This document shows positions 34,033 through 43,451 of a stretch of 59,370 nt of DNA, piece after piece. The translations under genes were made by a program, and so were the position numbers. Within the stretch, counting starts at the first letter, position 1. Each line of letters opens with the position of its first letter. The stretch covers positions 1 through 59,370 of the forward strand of contig BNXY01000010.1 of assembly GCA_025999935.1 (NCBI GenBank). Reading direction: 5' to 3'. Source of the stretch: Bacteroidia bacterium (GTDB lineage: Bacteria; Bacteroidota; Bacteroidia; Bacteroidales; Azobacteroidaceae). A model generated the notes under the pieces. That model was not told where the DNA came from, did not search any database, and saw nothing but the letters and a program-made list of their open reading frames with translations.

Positions 34033-35544
34033 TTATAAATTTGCTTTATTTATTTTATTCAGCAAATCTTCCAACCCAATCAACTCCCCGCAAGTAGTAA
34101 CAGCTGTGAGCGGAACGCCTAAAATTCCGTGCAAGTTGACATTTTGGCCGGTTAATAACAAATTTTTCAATTTGGTTCGCACGGAAATGTACGAGAGCGC
34201 CAGGTTGTTGCAATCTTTTTTAGCGCCATACAGAGCGCCTTCCTTTCGGTTGTAATAATCGCGAATGGTCAGCGGACTGGCGCTATATACGCTTTGGATG
34301 CTGGAACGTATATCGGGAAATACTTTTTCCAATTGCTTGATAATCTGTTGTTCACAACGCTGTTTGAATGTTTCGTAATCTTTTCCGCGTTTGCCGGTGG
34401 TGGTATTTTCCCATTGCTTGACCGTTTCAAAATTCATGATGCAGTTGACAATCAATTTTTCGGCGAAGGTGTCGTGCGAAGTTACCGGAGGAGTAATATA
34501 CATCATGCCTTTCGGCCAATTGTCGGGCGTATATTCGTCGTGTGTCCAGGTCATGTTGTAATCGTCTTGATAGTAGCCGGTGTAATTGAAAAAGGGAAAT
34601 GTATTCGGTTTAAGAATAATGTACAAGGTAAAAGAGGAATAAGAATTTGGAATGGCATCAATCCGTGTCCAATACGAACGTTGCAATTTGGAAGTGTCGA
34701 GCAGTTTGAAAAGCGAAGAAGGATGGATAGACGAAATATACCAATCCGCCCGGCGCTTTTCGCCGTCGGCGGTAACAATATGGTCGATATTTTTATCTTC
34801 AATTTCAATGTGCGTAACGTCATTACCGGCATATACTTCCCCTCCCGACTGACGAATCACTTGTGTCAGCGCATCGGCCAATTGTTGACTTCCGCCTACA
34901 AAGCGGCCGGCGCCTTCGATGTAGAATTTACTGATAAATGCGTGGATATAGACGGGTGTTTTGTATTGTTCGCCGGCATAAAGCGGGTTGGCAAGCCCCA
35001 ATACGGAGCGCAGGCGTTCATTTTCCGTAAACGAATCAATAAAATCGCCGACACTTTGCATCAGCGTGTCGGGATATTCACGCATGGAAGTTTCGGAATA
35101 TTCTAAGTTATAATGTTTTACCGTATCGCAAATCGCATACAAGGCTTGAACATACCGTGTTATGTTTTCTTTTTCTTCCGGAAATTCTTTTCCCAATGTT
35201 TCGATAAATCGCTCGGATCCTTTAGCGAAGCGGTATTCCTTTTGGTCGGAACCGATTTGAAAAAGTTCAAAACAATCGTCATCTTCCGGCAAGATAGACA
35301 GTTTGTCCAAGATGCCCAAATAGGAGCAGAGGCGATTCAACACGCCACCCGGCTGGAAAGCGCCGATGACATGAATTCCGGTTTCAAAAACAACTCCTTC
35401 CCGCTGAAACTGATGAAGTCCGCCGCCAATTTGGTTATGTTTCTCAAAAATCTTTACAGAAAAACCTTCTTTACTCAAAATAGCGCCGCAGAATAGTCCG
35501 CCGATTCCTGCACCAATGATGATAATTGATTGCTTTGAAGCCAT
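34033..35544 (-). CDS. CrtI/retinol-reductase-like FAD oxidoreductase A
   Basis: A 503-residue NAD(P)/FAD-dependent enzyme. N-terminal ADP-binding motif IIIGAGIGGLFCGAILSKEG, second FAD block EKHNQIGGGLHQFQREG, and the C-terminal FAD segment LLTGQNVNLHGILGVPLTA. It belongs to the phytoene desaturase/all-trans-retinol saturase group and is a paralogue of the gene at 35903. In flexirubin clusters such proteins are common companions; they might alter the saturation of the polyene or resorcinol chain, which is inference. Confidence 0.85.
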   Translation of the reverse strand: MASKQSIIIIGAGIGGLFCGAILSKEGFSVKIFEKHNQIGGGLHQFQREGVVFETGIHVIGAFQPGGVLNRLCSYLGILDKLSILPEDDDCFELFQIGSDQKEYRFAKGSERFIETLGKEFPEEKENITRYVQALYAICDTVKHYNLEYSETSMREYPDTLMQSVGDFIDSFTENERLRSVLGLANPLYAGEQYKTPVYIHAFISKFYIEGAGRFVGGSQQLADALTQVIRQSGGEVYAGNDVTHIEIEDKNIDHIVTADGEKRRADWYISSIHPSSLFKLLDTSKLQRSYWTRIDAIPNSYSSFTLYIILKPNTFPFFNYTGYYQDDYNMTWTHDEYTPDNWPKGMMYITPPVTSHDTFAEKLIVNCIMNFETVKQWENTTTGKRGKDYETFKQRCEQQIIKQLEKVFPDIRSSIQSVYSASPLTIRDYYNRKEGALYGAKKDCNNLALSYISVRTKLKNLLLTGQNVNLHGILGVPLTAVTTCGELIGLEDLLNKINKANL

Positions 35545-35902
35545 ATTCGTGGGTCAATGTGTTTTTTGGCCACAAAAATACAATAATTTAGTTAAATATT
35601 TGGAAAACGAATGAATAAATAATTTATGGGCGTATGGATGCGCCCGAAATCGTCCTTAAATATTCCGCTGTTTTTTCAAAAAGGTCATAAAATGATGTTG
35701 GGGTTTCTTTCAGAGAAACTTTCAATACCGAATAAACATTTGAATTATTATCCGGAGTCTTTTGACTATAAAAGCAACAAAAGAGTAAAACGCGCGTACT
35801 TTTAGAAGTAGAAATAGATGACGAATTAAAGTTTGCAAATGCCATGCAACTTTTAGGCTGTTATTTTCGTCTTATTAATATTTAACAACTATATAGGGCA
35901 GT
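35545..35902. other. 358-bp gap with only doubtful short frames
   Basis: Between the two oxidoreductase genes no intact recognisable gene is seen. A minus-strand frame (35624-35845, 73 residues, containing VLKVSLKETPTSFYDLFEK) and a plus-strand frame beginning MGVWMRPKSSLNIPLFFQKG near 35626 both look partly protein-like, and a third plus frame reads EVEIDDELKFANAMQLLG near 35808-35860. They overlap on both strands, so at most one can be real. Possibly the residue of a degraded small gene. Confidence 0.3.
35573..35580 (-). promoter_or_regulatory. -7 element before oxidoreductase A
   Basis: Minus strand TATTTTTG, 29 bp before the ATG at 35544; no convincing -33. Confidence 0.35.
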
Positions 35903-37402
35903 TCAGCTTTTCATGTTCTTTATCTGCTCCACAATTGCATGAATGCCCAGCAGTTCTCCGGCAGTGATGATGGCGCCGATGATAACGCCCAATATGCCGT
36001 GGGAATTGATGTTTTGCCCTACCTGAAAAAGATTGGGAATTTTGGTTCGTTGCGAAACCGTTGATTGCGTCGGTTCCATGCAATCGCGGAGTACACCGTA
36101 CATCGACCCATCTTCCGTTCCGGTATAATCTAAATAAGTGAGCGGCGTGGAGGTATAATAATGCGCCACATTGACTTGCGTACCAGGCATTTGGCTTTCC
36201 AAAAGATTGAGTAAGCGTTCGGCTTTTTCTTGCTTAAATGCGTCATAATCTTTGCCTCGGCGGCCAATTTGCGTACCTGCCCACGGCGCTACGTCGGCAT
36301 AATTCATATAGGTCATTAAAATAGCGCCGTCGGCATATTGCTGTTCAACGGAAGAGCAAAGGTGCATATACAAAAAACTGTTCGGCCACGTGTCTTGGCT
36401 ATAATTGCCGCCTCGCCAAACATCATCCGGTTGCTTGTAATGATACAAGTTGGAATTGAAATAAGGAACCGTATTTTGCTTGAAATGAATATATACCGTA
36501 AAATTGCCAATCGTATTGGTCAAAGCCGAAATGCGTTCGCGGTAGGATTTACGAATCAGATTCGTACCTAACAATTCAAGCATGCGCTTCGGATGAATAT
36601 TGGATATGAAATAGTCGCCCCGCACTTCTTCGCCGTTTTTGAGAGTTACGCTGACCGCTTGCGTTTTATCACAATTTATTTGGCTTACCGGCGAAGACGA
36701 AAGTACCGTTCCGCCCATCGACCGGATAGATTTTACCAAGGATTTGGCGATAATGTCGCTTCCGCCCACGATACGGTAGGTGCTCTTGTTGTAAAAATCA
36801 TTGATAAGCGCATGAATGTACAGCGGCGTTTTATCTTTTACCCCGGCATATAGCGGCAGATTTCCAGCCAATACACTTTGTAGCAACGGATTCTTTATAA
36901 TTGATTCGATAAATCCGCTGGCGCTCTGTTTGATGTATTTCTCATTGAGAAAAACCATAGAATCGGTATATTGAAACGAATAGAGCGGAGAATTACCGGC
37001 AACATCGCCAATGATACGGCAATAATTTTGCAAATTACTCCGTTCGGCAGGAAAGTGTTGCGCCAATGATTCCACAAAATTTTCTTTGCCGTTTGCAAAA
37101 GAAAATCTTTTTTCTCCTATGGAAATCAAGTCATAAGCCGTTTTATCCAATGCGCGCACTTTCACGTCGGGAAGCAGCGACAGATAGTTGAAATAGTTGT
37201 AAAGCGCCTGCCCTTTTTCCATGCTGCCAATGTAGTGCATGCCCGTTTCAAATTTCACGCCGTGACGGGTAAACGTCTGAAGGCAACCGCCCACTTGGGC
37301 GTTTTTTTCCAATATGGTTACCCTGTATCCGTTTTTTGCCAGGATATAACCGGTAGTTAATCCGCCCAAACCGCTTCCGATGATGATGACATGCTTATTC
37401 AT
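35903..37402 (-). CDS. CrtI/retinol-reductase-like FAD oxidoreductase B
   Basis: 499 residues from the ATG at 37402 (MNKHVIIIGSGLGGLTTGYI). FAD motifs GSGLGGLTTGYILAKNG and EKNAQVGGCLQTFTRHG, and the C-terminal FQVGQNINSHGILGVIIGA. It aligns along its length with the gene at 34033 (both have ...NIHP..., ...SPLT...DY... and the GQN-N-HGILG block), so the two arose by duplication. It overlaps the end of the secreted hydrolase-like gene by 8 bp and is therefore coupled to it. Confidence 0.85.
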   Translation of the reverse strand: MNKHVIIIGSGLGGLTTGYILAKNGYRVTILEKNAQVGGCLQTFTRHGVKFETGMHYIGSMEKGQALYNYFNYLSLLPDVKVRALDKTAYDLISIGEKRFSFANGKENFVESLAQHFPAERSNLQNYCRIIGDVAGNSPLYSFQYTDSMVFLNEKYIKQSASGFIESIIKNPLLQSVLAGNLPLYAGVKDKTPLYIHALINDFYNKSTYRIVGGSDIIAKSLVKSIRSMGGTVLSSSPVSQINCDKTQAVSVTLKNGEEVRGDYFISNIHPKRMLELLGTNLIRKSYRERISALTNTIGNFTVYIHFKQNTVPYFNSNLYHYKQPDDVWRGGNYSQDTWPNSFLYMHLCSSVEQQYADGAILMTYMNYADVAPWAGTQIGRRGKDYDAFKQEKAERLLNLLESQMPGTQVNVAHYYTSTPLTYLDYTGTEDGSMYGVLRDCMEPTQSTVSQRTKIPNLFQVGQNINSHGILGVIIGAIITAGELLGIHAIVEQIKNMKS

Positions 37403-38501
37403 TGGCTTGTATCTGATTAACAATATAGTGCAACAGCGCAACCATACGAATGTTCAAGTTTACTCCTTTGAAAGTATGGTCGGCATTCATTTCTACAACA
37501 ACCTCCCTATCCTTAACGATTTCGTCCAAAAACGGCGAGTAGCCATCGCCGGGAATCACGACAGCTGCATGGTCTTTTCCCTGCCGCAGTTTGCCGGTAA
37601 TAAAATTGACAGTGTAAATACTCCGGGGTATAAGCTGTGTTTGCTCATGCTGTTTGCGTTGCTTATAGCTTAGGTCGTTCAACAATTGGGTTAGAGGCAC
37701 CTTCCATTTTCCTGAAAAAAATAATCCGAATCGAAGCCATATTTTTTTCTTAGAAGCAGACCAATAATCGGCTGCCGGAGAGCCATTAAGAATGCCGCTT
37801 ACATTTATCCATGCTTTTATGGCGCTTAGCGCATCCGGATTCTGTATTTTTTCCCAAGCAAGGGATGTTTCCAAACCGCCTTTGCTTACGCTGACAACGA
37901 TAAGATTGCGATGCTGTTTACTGATTTCCTCCAATTTTCCGGCAATCAGTTTTGCGTTTTCTTCAACAAGTCCCCACTGCTGCGTTTTAATTATCTCATT
38001 CGGTATTTTGGCGGCATCAAGCAATTCCCGCTGCTCCCAAAAATTTCCAATATTGGATTCGTAATTAAATGCGGGAACAAAAACGATGTAAAAATCCTTT
38101 AGAAAAGACAGTTCCCGTTCAAGTTCCAGAGGAAACAACGTGTCGATAACGGATAAATAGTAGTCCTGCAACCGCCGGTTTCTTTCCTGTTCGTATAACC
38201 TTTCTACCAAAAACAAGCTGGCCACATGTAGTGAATAGTTCTTTGTAATATCTTTCAACAATTCGTTATTAAGTTCGACATCGCGGTAACTTGCGAACAA
38301 ATTTACCACGCTGCTGTCTTGACGATCGGCAAGCATGGCGGCAGCTAATTCGTGATCAACTAAGGTGGAAAAAGGACGTCCGAACAGGCTGCCTTCTACC
38401 TGAAAGGTTTTCTGTGCCATACAGATAGCGCTTATAATAATACATATTGCAAGTAGCTGCAGCCGTAAGTCGAAGCGCAATGTCATTAAGTCAAGCCTCA
38501 T
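37395..38501 (-). CDS. Secreted alpha/beta-hydrolase-like protein
   Basis: A 368-residue protein with an N-terminal signal/anchor (LLAICIIISAICMAQ). Features of the alpha/beta-hydrolase fold are NLIVVSVSKGGLETSLAWEK (nucleophile Ser in SVSKGG rather than GxSxG) and VVEMNADHTFKG near the C-terminus (candidate catalytic His). The N-terminal 110 residues (LFGRPFSTLVDHELAAAML) have no known match to me. It is coupled to oxidoreductase B. It may act on the pigment or another ester outside the cytoplasm; not established. Confidence 0.65.
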   Translation of the reverse strand: MRLDLMTLRFDLRLQLLAICIIISAICMAQKTFQVEGSLFGRPFSTLVDHELAAAMLADRQDSSVVNLFASYRDVELNNELLKDITKNYSLHVASLFLVERLYEQERNRRLQDYYLSVIDTLFPLELERELSFLKDFYIVFVPAFNYESNIGNFWEQRELLDAAKIPNEIIKTQQWGLVEENAKLIAGKLEEISKQHRNLIVVSVSKGGLETSLAWEKIQNPDALSAIKAWINVSGILNGSPAADYWSASKKKIWLRFGLFFSGKWKVPLTQLLNDLSYKQRKQHEQTQLIPRSIYTVNFITGKLRQGKDHAAVVIPGDGYSPFLDEIVKDREVVVEMNADHTFKGVNLNIRMVALLHYIVNQIQANE

Positions 38502-38597
38502 AAAGCTATTTTATAGTTTGTTAGCGTAACATATTTTCCATGCTTCGAAGAAATTGGCTTTCAACTTCAATATCATCAACGCAACCATAGAAAATGG

Positions 38598-38605
38598 CAA
38601 AGGTA
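38598..38605 (-). promoter_or_regulatory. -7 element before the hydrolase-oxidoreductase genes
   Basis: Minus strand TACCTTTG, about 97 bp before the ATG at 38501. The -33 is not clear. The 315-bp gap 38502-38816 otherwise holds only the small plus-strand frame at 38654-38761. Confidence 0.35.
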
Positions 38606-38653
38606 GTAATTTTTCATTAAAAGAATTGTTCATTGAAAGAAAAAGATGTTGCC

Positions 38654-38761
38654 ATGAATAAAAAACATACTTTTAACTGGGGTTGTATTGTTTCATCAGC
38701 TATTTACACAATATTGATTATTACGCTCGTGGTTTTTGGCCTGAAAGTAATTTTCGGCTGA
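38654..38761 (+). CDS. 35-residue single-pass membrane peptide, antisense to the cluster
   Basis: A plus-strand frame MNKKHTFNWGCIVSSAIYTI followed by LIITLVVFGLKVIFG, ending at 38761. It has the same length (35 residues) and layout as the peptide at 19631-19738: basic head, Phe, a Gly-Cys step near residue 11, then one membrane helix. It lies alone in the gap between the minus-strand genes. No family is known to me. Confidence 0.4.
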   Translation: MNKKHTFNWGCIVSSAIYTILIITLVVFGLKVIFG

Positions 38762-38816
38762 GAAGGCTTGGGCGGGTGGAGTTGAGGAAGATCGCAAAAG
38801 AAATCCCTTCGGGATT

Positions 38817-41800
38817 TTATTCATTATTTATGGTCAAATTTTTAGGTAATCCTGCGCAACTGCGAGCCAACGCGACCTTATCGGCATCTTGTTCGGTAGC
38901 AATTACCTGTATGTTTTTGTGCACCAATGCAAAAAGAAAACTGTAAACGCCATAGCCGTTATTTTCAATCAAAACCGGCCCCTCGCCCTGGTAATTATCA
39001 ATCATTTCTAATTGCTTTGACTTTTCTATTTGTTTAAATTCTTCCTTTACACCACGTTCAATTTCAAGGCCTTTATAAAGATAATTATGCAAAACAAAAC
39101 TTTTGAAATAAATTGCCGTTTCTAATTGTTTCGACAACGCTGTAAACGTATCCTGATAATAATGCCGTACCTGTTTTGTCCGCGCAGTATAATCGGCGGC
39201 AAACCGGGAATCATCAGGCGTGATGCGCGGGTGCACTTGAACGGTAATCGTTCCTTCGCGCAGCATAAAATCTTTTTTCGGCAATACATGCCCTGCGCCA
39301 TGAATGAAAACCGGCAAAATATCGAGCTGCAATTTTTCAGCCAAATAGAATGCTCCCCGGTGGAAACGCAGAATAGAACAATTTTCCGAACGAGTTCCTT
39401 CGGGAAATACAACGATGGAATAACCGTTTTGCACCCTTTCGGAAAGTTTTTCAATGCTTTGTTCAATGCCATTGGAGACCGGATAAAAATCGGCGTATTT
39501 GATTAAACGACCGTAAAAAGGATTATTCCAAACCCAATCGTTGGTCAGGATAATGAGTTTAGGCGTGAGCATCATCAAACACATCAAATCCAAATGCGCT
39601 TGGTGGTTGCAGATAATGACCGCCGGTTTATCGAAACTTTCGCCGGACAAATTTTCATATTTGAACTTTACGCCGGGAACATGCCGGATAACAAAATTCG
39701 CCACCCAACGTAAAATGGAATGATAACGAAGCCTTTTCCGTTCGCTTTTTTTGCCAAAACTAAATAGAAATATTCCGGTAGTTGTGATAAAAAAACTGCC
39801 TATCAGAAAAACGGTAAAAGCAAGAACCGATGCCGCCAAACGTTTAATTGTAATGGGAACTTCCCTGAATCCCTGTTTGTTGGTCGTCAACCATCGGAAA
39901 ATGAACGGCGGAATAATGTACGCCATCAGCACCACCGAAAACATACCGATAATCGTTACTTCCGCCAGCGAGCGCACAGCGGGATGTTTGGCAAAAATCA
40001 AAGCGCCGATACCGATAAACATGATGAACGCTGAAAGGATAATGCTATTCTTGTAAGAGGCAAGCATTTTGCGCCGGTAGGTATATTCGTACATCAAGCC
40101 TTCTGTAATGAAAATAGTGTAATCGTCGCCTTGTCCGAAAATAAAAGTTGCCAGAATGATATTCACAATGTTAAATTGCATATTGCCCAATTGCATAATA
40201 CCCAAAATCCACACCCAACTGACCGCTAAGGGAAGAAATGAAAGAATGCTGATTTCCAATCGTCCGAAAGAGAAGGTAAGAAAAATGAAAACGATAAATC
40301 CGCAGATATAAAGCACATAATTGAAATCGCCGGAAAGAGAATCCACCATCCGTTCCCCGATGCTGCGGGCATCGAAGAAAAATGTGTCCGCATTGGATGG
40401 GAGGGCATTTTCCAATTGTTCCATATTGTCTTTTTCGCAATACAATAAACTGATTATCCTATTCCTGTCTTCGCCTTTTACCAAATAATTATCTGTTAAA
40501 AGCGAGGAAATCGGGTTAAAATAACTTGCGGTTTGCGGTGTAAAATCCGTATAAAGGAGTTGAGTAAAATCCTCAAAAGAGTCTTGTTTGAAACCTAATT
40601 TAGCAGATTCAACTTCAATTTGTTGCACGAGCGTTTCCCTGCGCGGTTTCCAAAAGTCGTTCCAACGGTCGATGCGTTTCTGCTGTTCTCCTTGAGACGA
40701 AAGAAAGACGCCAATTCCCGAAATACTTTCAATCATTCCCGTTTGCCGGAGAGAATCCAATAACGTACCATTCTGTTCATAAACAGACAGGGCATCATCC
40801 ATCGTTTTGCCTTCGGAGATAAAATAAACAATCTCCATCTCTTTCTTTTCTATCGACTGCAACAATTCGTTCATGTCTTCGCGCTGCTGCTCGGTCATAT
40901 AGTTGATAGCATTCATATCCGCCTCAAAAGTAGTAAATTGGCTCAGATATAAAAACACCACAGTCAGCGCCAAAACCGTCCACATAATCCATTTCTTCCG
41001 TTCCGGAGCAAACCCCGCCAATCGTCCAAAAGACAATTCCTTAAGGACTTTAAAGTCCTTAGCTCTTTTCATCAAATGCGGCAAAAACAACAACACAAAC
41101 AAAATCGTCCCCACCAACAGCAGCGACCCAAACAGCCCCAAATCGCGCATGGCGCTTGAATCGATAAACAGCAAACTGAGAAATGCGCCCACCGTAGTTA
41201 TATTTCCAATCAACAGCGGAGGAATAATTTCTTTCAGCGCTTGTTTCCGGTTTCCCTCATGCCGGAGATGGTCGATAAAATGCAAGGGATAATTGATAGC
41301 GATTCCCACAAATATCGAACTGATACCCACCGCAATAACCGAAATGCTATCCTTAAAAACGGCCAACAATCCCAAGGCAAACAACCAACCGAACAAAACG
41401 GAAAAGAAAATAAGAAACAAATTGCGAGCGTTGCGGAAGAAATAAATTAAAAGAGCAAGTATTAATACTATCGCCAAAATACTCGCCAACAAACTGTCTT
41501 TTTTTATTTGTCCGGCATTGGCAACGGCAATGGCGGATGCGCCGAAACAACTGATTTTCAGATCGGGAAATGTCACAGCTGTCTGCTGAATTGTTTGGTC
41601 AATCATTTCCAAAAGAGCGGCATTGCCCGCCGTTTCGCTGATGCCGTAAGGAGAACTAAGCATAATCCTTCCTTTTTTTCCGTTGCGGGAAAAAATATAA
41701 CCGTTATTCAATTCTTCATTGTCGCCAGCTTGGAAGTCTTTCAATTTCAACAACAAAGGAGAAAAGAGATGCAGCGGATCAGCCACCATATTCTGTTTCA

Positions 41801-42308
41801 TCAAACCACCCGAAGGAAGCATCAAAAGGCGTTTATCTTCGTTCAATTGCGTATTTACAAATTCGTCCGGCAGCAGCAAAGAATCCATTCGCGCATAATC
41901 GGCTTCAGTCAAAAAATACGGCGCATTTTGTTGGATAAATTCGGTCAATTCAAGAAATTGGCTTTCGTCCACCTGCGAAATGACTTTGGGAATGATATGC
42001 AAACTATCGCGTTCGTTCAACAAAAGTACAAATTGGTCAATCGCTTCCATGATACGTTCGGCATCGTTCAAAGTCGAATCCTTCATAGAAAAATTGACTA
42101 TCAATTGATTGGAATTGCTGATGTGTTGATAAACCGCATTGATTTGCCGATTGGTTTCATTATCCGGCAAAAATTCGGCAATATCTTCCTTGTATTCCAA
42201 ACGCAACAAGGAAAGTGTCAATCCGATTGTAAGCAATGCCAATAACCCGATTAACAATTTTTTATGCGAAAGAAAACAGGTATATGCCGAAATAAAAAAA
42301 TGGTTCAT
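38817..42308 (-). CDS. MMPL/RND transporter fused to a PlsC-type acyltransferase
   Basis: A 1163-residue fusion. Residues about 15-890 form an MMPL/patched-like permease: TM1 at 15-35, a first large periplasmic loop, a TM block about 265-415 (VGISSIFVGIAINYPLHFID), TM7 near 440, a second periplasmic loop and a TM block about 670-880 (ILATFIFGQGDDYTIFITEG). From about 892 a PlsC-like domain follows with NHQAHLD (901-907) and FPEGTRSE (about 967-974). The last 55 residues (ENNGYGVYSFLFALVHKNIQ) look like the first part of a Rossmann methyltransferase. Aryl-polyene clusters encode separate or fused permease and acyltransferase; the fusion may acylate and export the polyene lipid. An 18-bp palindrome encodes KDFKVLKE near 417-424. 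Confidence 0.88.
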   Translation of the reverse strand: MNHFFISAYTCFLSHKKLLIGLLALLTIGLTLSLLRLEYKEDIAEFLPDNETNRQINAVYQHISNSNQLIVNFSMKDSTLNDAERIMEAIDQFVLLLNERDSLHIIPKVISQVDESQFLELTEFIQQNAPYFLTEADYARMDSLLLPDEFVNTQLNEDKRLLMLPSGGLMKQNMVADPLHLFSPLLLKLKDFQAGDNEELNNGYIFSRNGKKGRIMLSSPYGISETAGNAALLEMIDQTIQQTAVTFPDLKISCFGASAIAVANAGQIKKDSLLASILAIVLILALLIYFFRNARNLFLIFFSVLFGWLFALGLLAVFKDSISVIAVGISSIFVGIAINYPLHFIDHLRHEGNRKQALKEIIPPLLIGNITTVGAFLSLLFIDSSAMRDLGLFGSLLLVGTILFVLLFLPHLMKRAKDFKVLKELSFGRLAGFAPERKKWIMWTVLALTVVFLYLSQFTTFEADMNAINYMTEQQREDMNELLQSIEKKEMEIVYFISEGKTMDDALSVYEQNGTLLDSLRQTGMIESISGIGVFLSSQGEQQKRIDRWNDFWKPRRETLVQQIEVESAKLGFKQDSFEDFTQLLYTDFTPQTASYFNPISSLLTDNYLVKGEDRNRIISLLYCEKDNMEQLENALPSNADTFFFDARSIGERMVDSLSGDFNYVLYICGFIVFIFLTFSFGRLEISILSFLPLAVSWVWILGIMQLGNMQFNIVNIILATFIFGQGDDYTIFITEGLMYEYTYRRKMLASYKNSIILSAFIMFIGIGALIFAKHPAVRSLAEVTIIGMFSVVLMAYIIPPFIFRWLTTNKQGFREVPITIKRLAASVLAFTVFLIGSFFITTTGIFLFSFGKKSERKRLRYHSILRWVANFVIRHVPGVKFKYENLSGESFDKPAVIICNHQAHLDLMCLMMLTPKLIILTNDWVWNNPFYGRLIKYADFYPVSNGIEQSIEKLSERVQNGYSIVVFPEGTRSENCSILRFHRGAFYLAEKLQLDILPVFIHGAGHVLPKKDFMLREGTITVQVHPRITPDDSRFAADYTARTKQVRHYYQDTFTALSKQLETAIYFKSFVLHNYLYKGLEIERGVKEEFKQIEKSKQLEMIDNYQGEGPVLIENNGYGVYSFLFALVHKNIQVIATEQDADKVALARSCAGLPKNLTINNE
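41043..41060. repeat. 18-bp palindrome of the KESK/KDLK repeat class in the MMPL gene
   Basis: AAGGACTTTAAAGTCCTT, a perfect palindrome, read as KDFKVLKE in the cytoplasmic loop after the first transmembrane block. Confidence 0.7.
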
Positions 42309-42326
42309 GTTGTCTGAACTTTGATT

Positions 42327-43076
42327 TTAATGTGATTTATTTGTTGTTATCATTGTTGAAAGTTTCCGAAAAAACCTTGAAGGATATCCATAAACCACCG
42401 CTCCAAAACAAAAAAACGTATTCAACAAGCTGATGCGCAAAAAATCCCTACCGGGTCGGAAATGGCTTATTCGTGCGCCTTTTACCGGGTAATGCACCTG
42501 AATAGAAATCGGAATCAGGGGGATGTTTCGCCATGCTGCCCGCACCAACAACTCCAATTCTGCCTCGTAGCGCGATGTTAGCGGACGCATTCCCTTCATT
42601 TGCTTTAATGGATAAAGCCGAAAACCGGTTTGCGTATCGGACAGTTTGATTCCGGTTTGCACGGTAAACCAAAAATTGGAGAATTGATTGGCAAAAGTGT
42701 TTTTCGCGGGCATATTCTTTTGTTTCAGCAATCGGCTGCCAATAATCATCGCGCCGGGATGTTGACGGATTGCTTCTACGAACAAAGGTAAATCTTTCGC
42801 CAGATGTTGCCCGTCGGAATCCATGGTAATGGCATACGAAAAACCCAATTCTTCCGCTTTGTCAAAACCCCGGCTGAGGGCATAGCCTTTCCCCTGATTC
42901 GGCGAATAAGAAACAATATTGATTTGCGATTGGTAATGCGCTAAAATCAATTGGGTGGCATCCGTTGAGCCATCATTAACCACAATTACATTCGCCGTAT
43001 ATTGCAACACGGCATCCAATACCCACGCCAGATACCGCTGATTATTGTAAGTGGGGATGATAACACAAATATCCAT
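42327..43076 (-). CDS. Glycosyltransferase family 2
   Basis: A 249-residue GT-A enzyme of the dolichol-phosphate-mannose-synthase-like type: VIIPTYNNQRYLAWVLDAV at the start, VVNDGSTDATQ (35-45), MDSDGQH (DxD motif, near 88) and DTQTGFRLYPL further on. GT2 genes are a regular part of aryl-polyene and flexirubin clusters, where they are thought to help anchor the polyene to its lipid. Sugar donor unknown. Hydrophobic C-terminus (LLNTFFCFGAVVYGY) may sit at the membrane. Confidence 0.85.
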   Translation of the reverse strand: MDICVIIPTYNNQRYLAWVLDAVLQYTANVIVVNDGSTDATQLILAHYQSQINIVSYSPNQGKGYALSRGFDKAEELGFSYAITMDSDGQHLAKDLPLFVEAIRQHPGAMIIGSRLLKQKNMPAKNTFANQFSNFWFTVQTGIKLSDTQTGFRLYPLKQMKGMRPLTSRYEAELELLVRAAWRNIPLIPISIQVHYPVKGARISHFRPGRDFLRISLLNTFFCFGAVVYGYPSRFFRKLSTMITTNKSH

Positions 43077-43079
43077 AGT

Positions 43080-43451
43080 TTATTGACGTTTTAAAAACAG
43101 ACTTAATTTGGCGAATTGCGCAGTTTCCCAATGCACCAAAGCCGAAAATTTATAGCCATCCTCCACCGTAGAAATTTTGGAAAACGACACTCGAACGGTA
43201 TCCACCATCCTTGGGTCGATGACCGATAGAAATTTCACGTTGTGTATCTTGTGGAGAAAAAGCGTTTCTCCGGTTTGTTGCTCCATCAATTCCTTGCAAA
43301 GTTGAATGATGCAAACCCCCGGCGTAATCGGATTTCCCGGAAAATGCGCCTTGTAAATAAAATGTTCTTTATGGAGCGAAATCACATATTCAAAATCCGT
43401 TCCTTCGCCACTTGCTTGTTTTAGGATGTAAAAATCATCTAATAGTTTCAT
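43080..43451 (-). CDS. FabZ/FabA-like hotdog dehydratase
   Basis: A 123-residue hotdog protein with the dehydratase motif AHFPGNPITPGVCIIQLCKE (catalytic-type His in HFPG). It fits the 3-hydroxyacyl-ACP dehydratase class that introduces double bonds during polyene assembly, although the second acidic residue typical of FabZ cannot be assigned with certainty. It overlaps the lipoprotein gene by one base and precedes the GT2 gene by 3 bp. Confidence 0.8.
   Translation of the reverse strand: MKLLDDFYILKQASGEGTDFEYVISLHKEHFIYKAHFPGNPITPGVCIIQLCKELMEQQTGETLFLHKIHNVKFLSVIDPRMVDTVRVSFSKISTVEDGYKFSALVHWETAQFAKLSLFLKRQ

Noticed and set aside
34294..35106. 270-residue plus-strand frame opposite the FAD oxidoreductase
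   Set aside because: Shadow of the oxidoreductase coding frame; no domain or start signal, and the other strand has complete FAD motifs.
41508..42245. 245-residue plus-strand frame opposite the MMPL gene
   Set aside because: Antisense to the first periplasmic loop of the MMPL protein; composition rich in Phe, Arg, His and Gln, as expected for a mirror frame.
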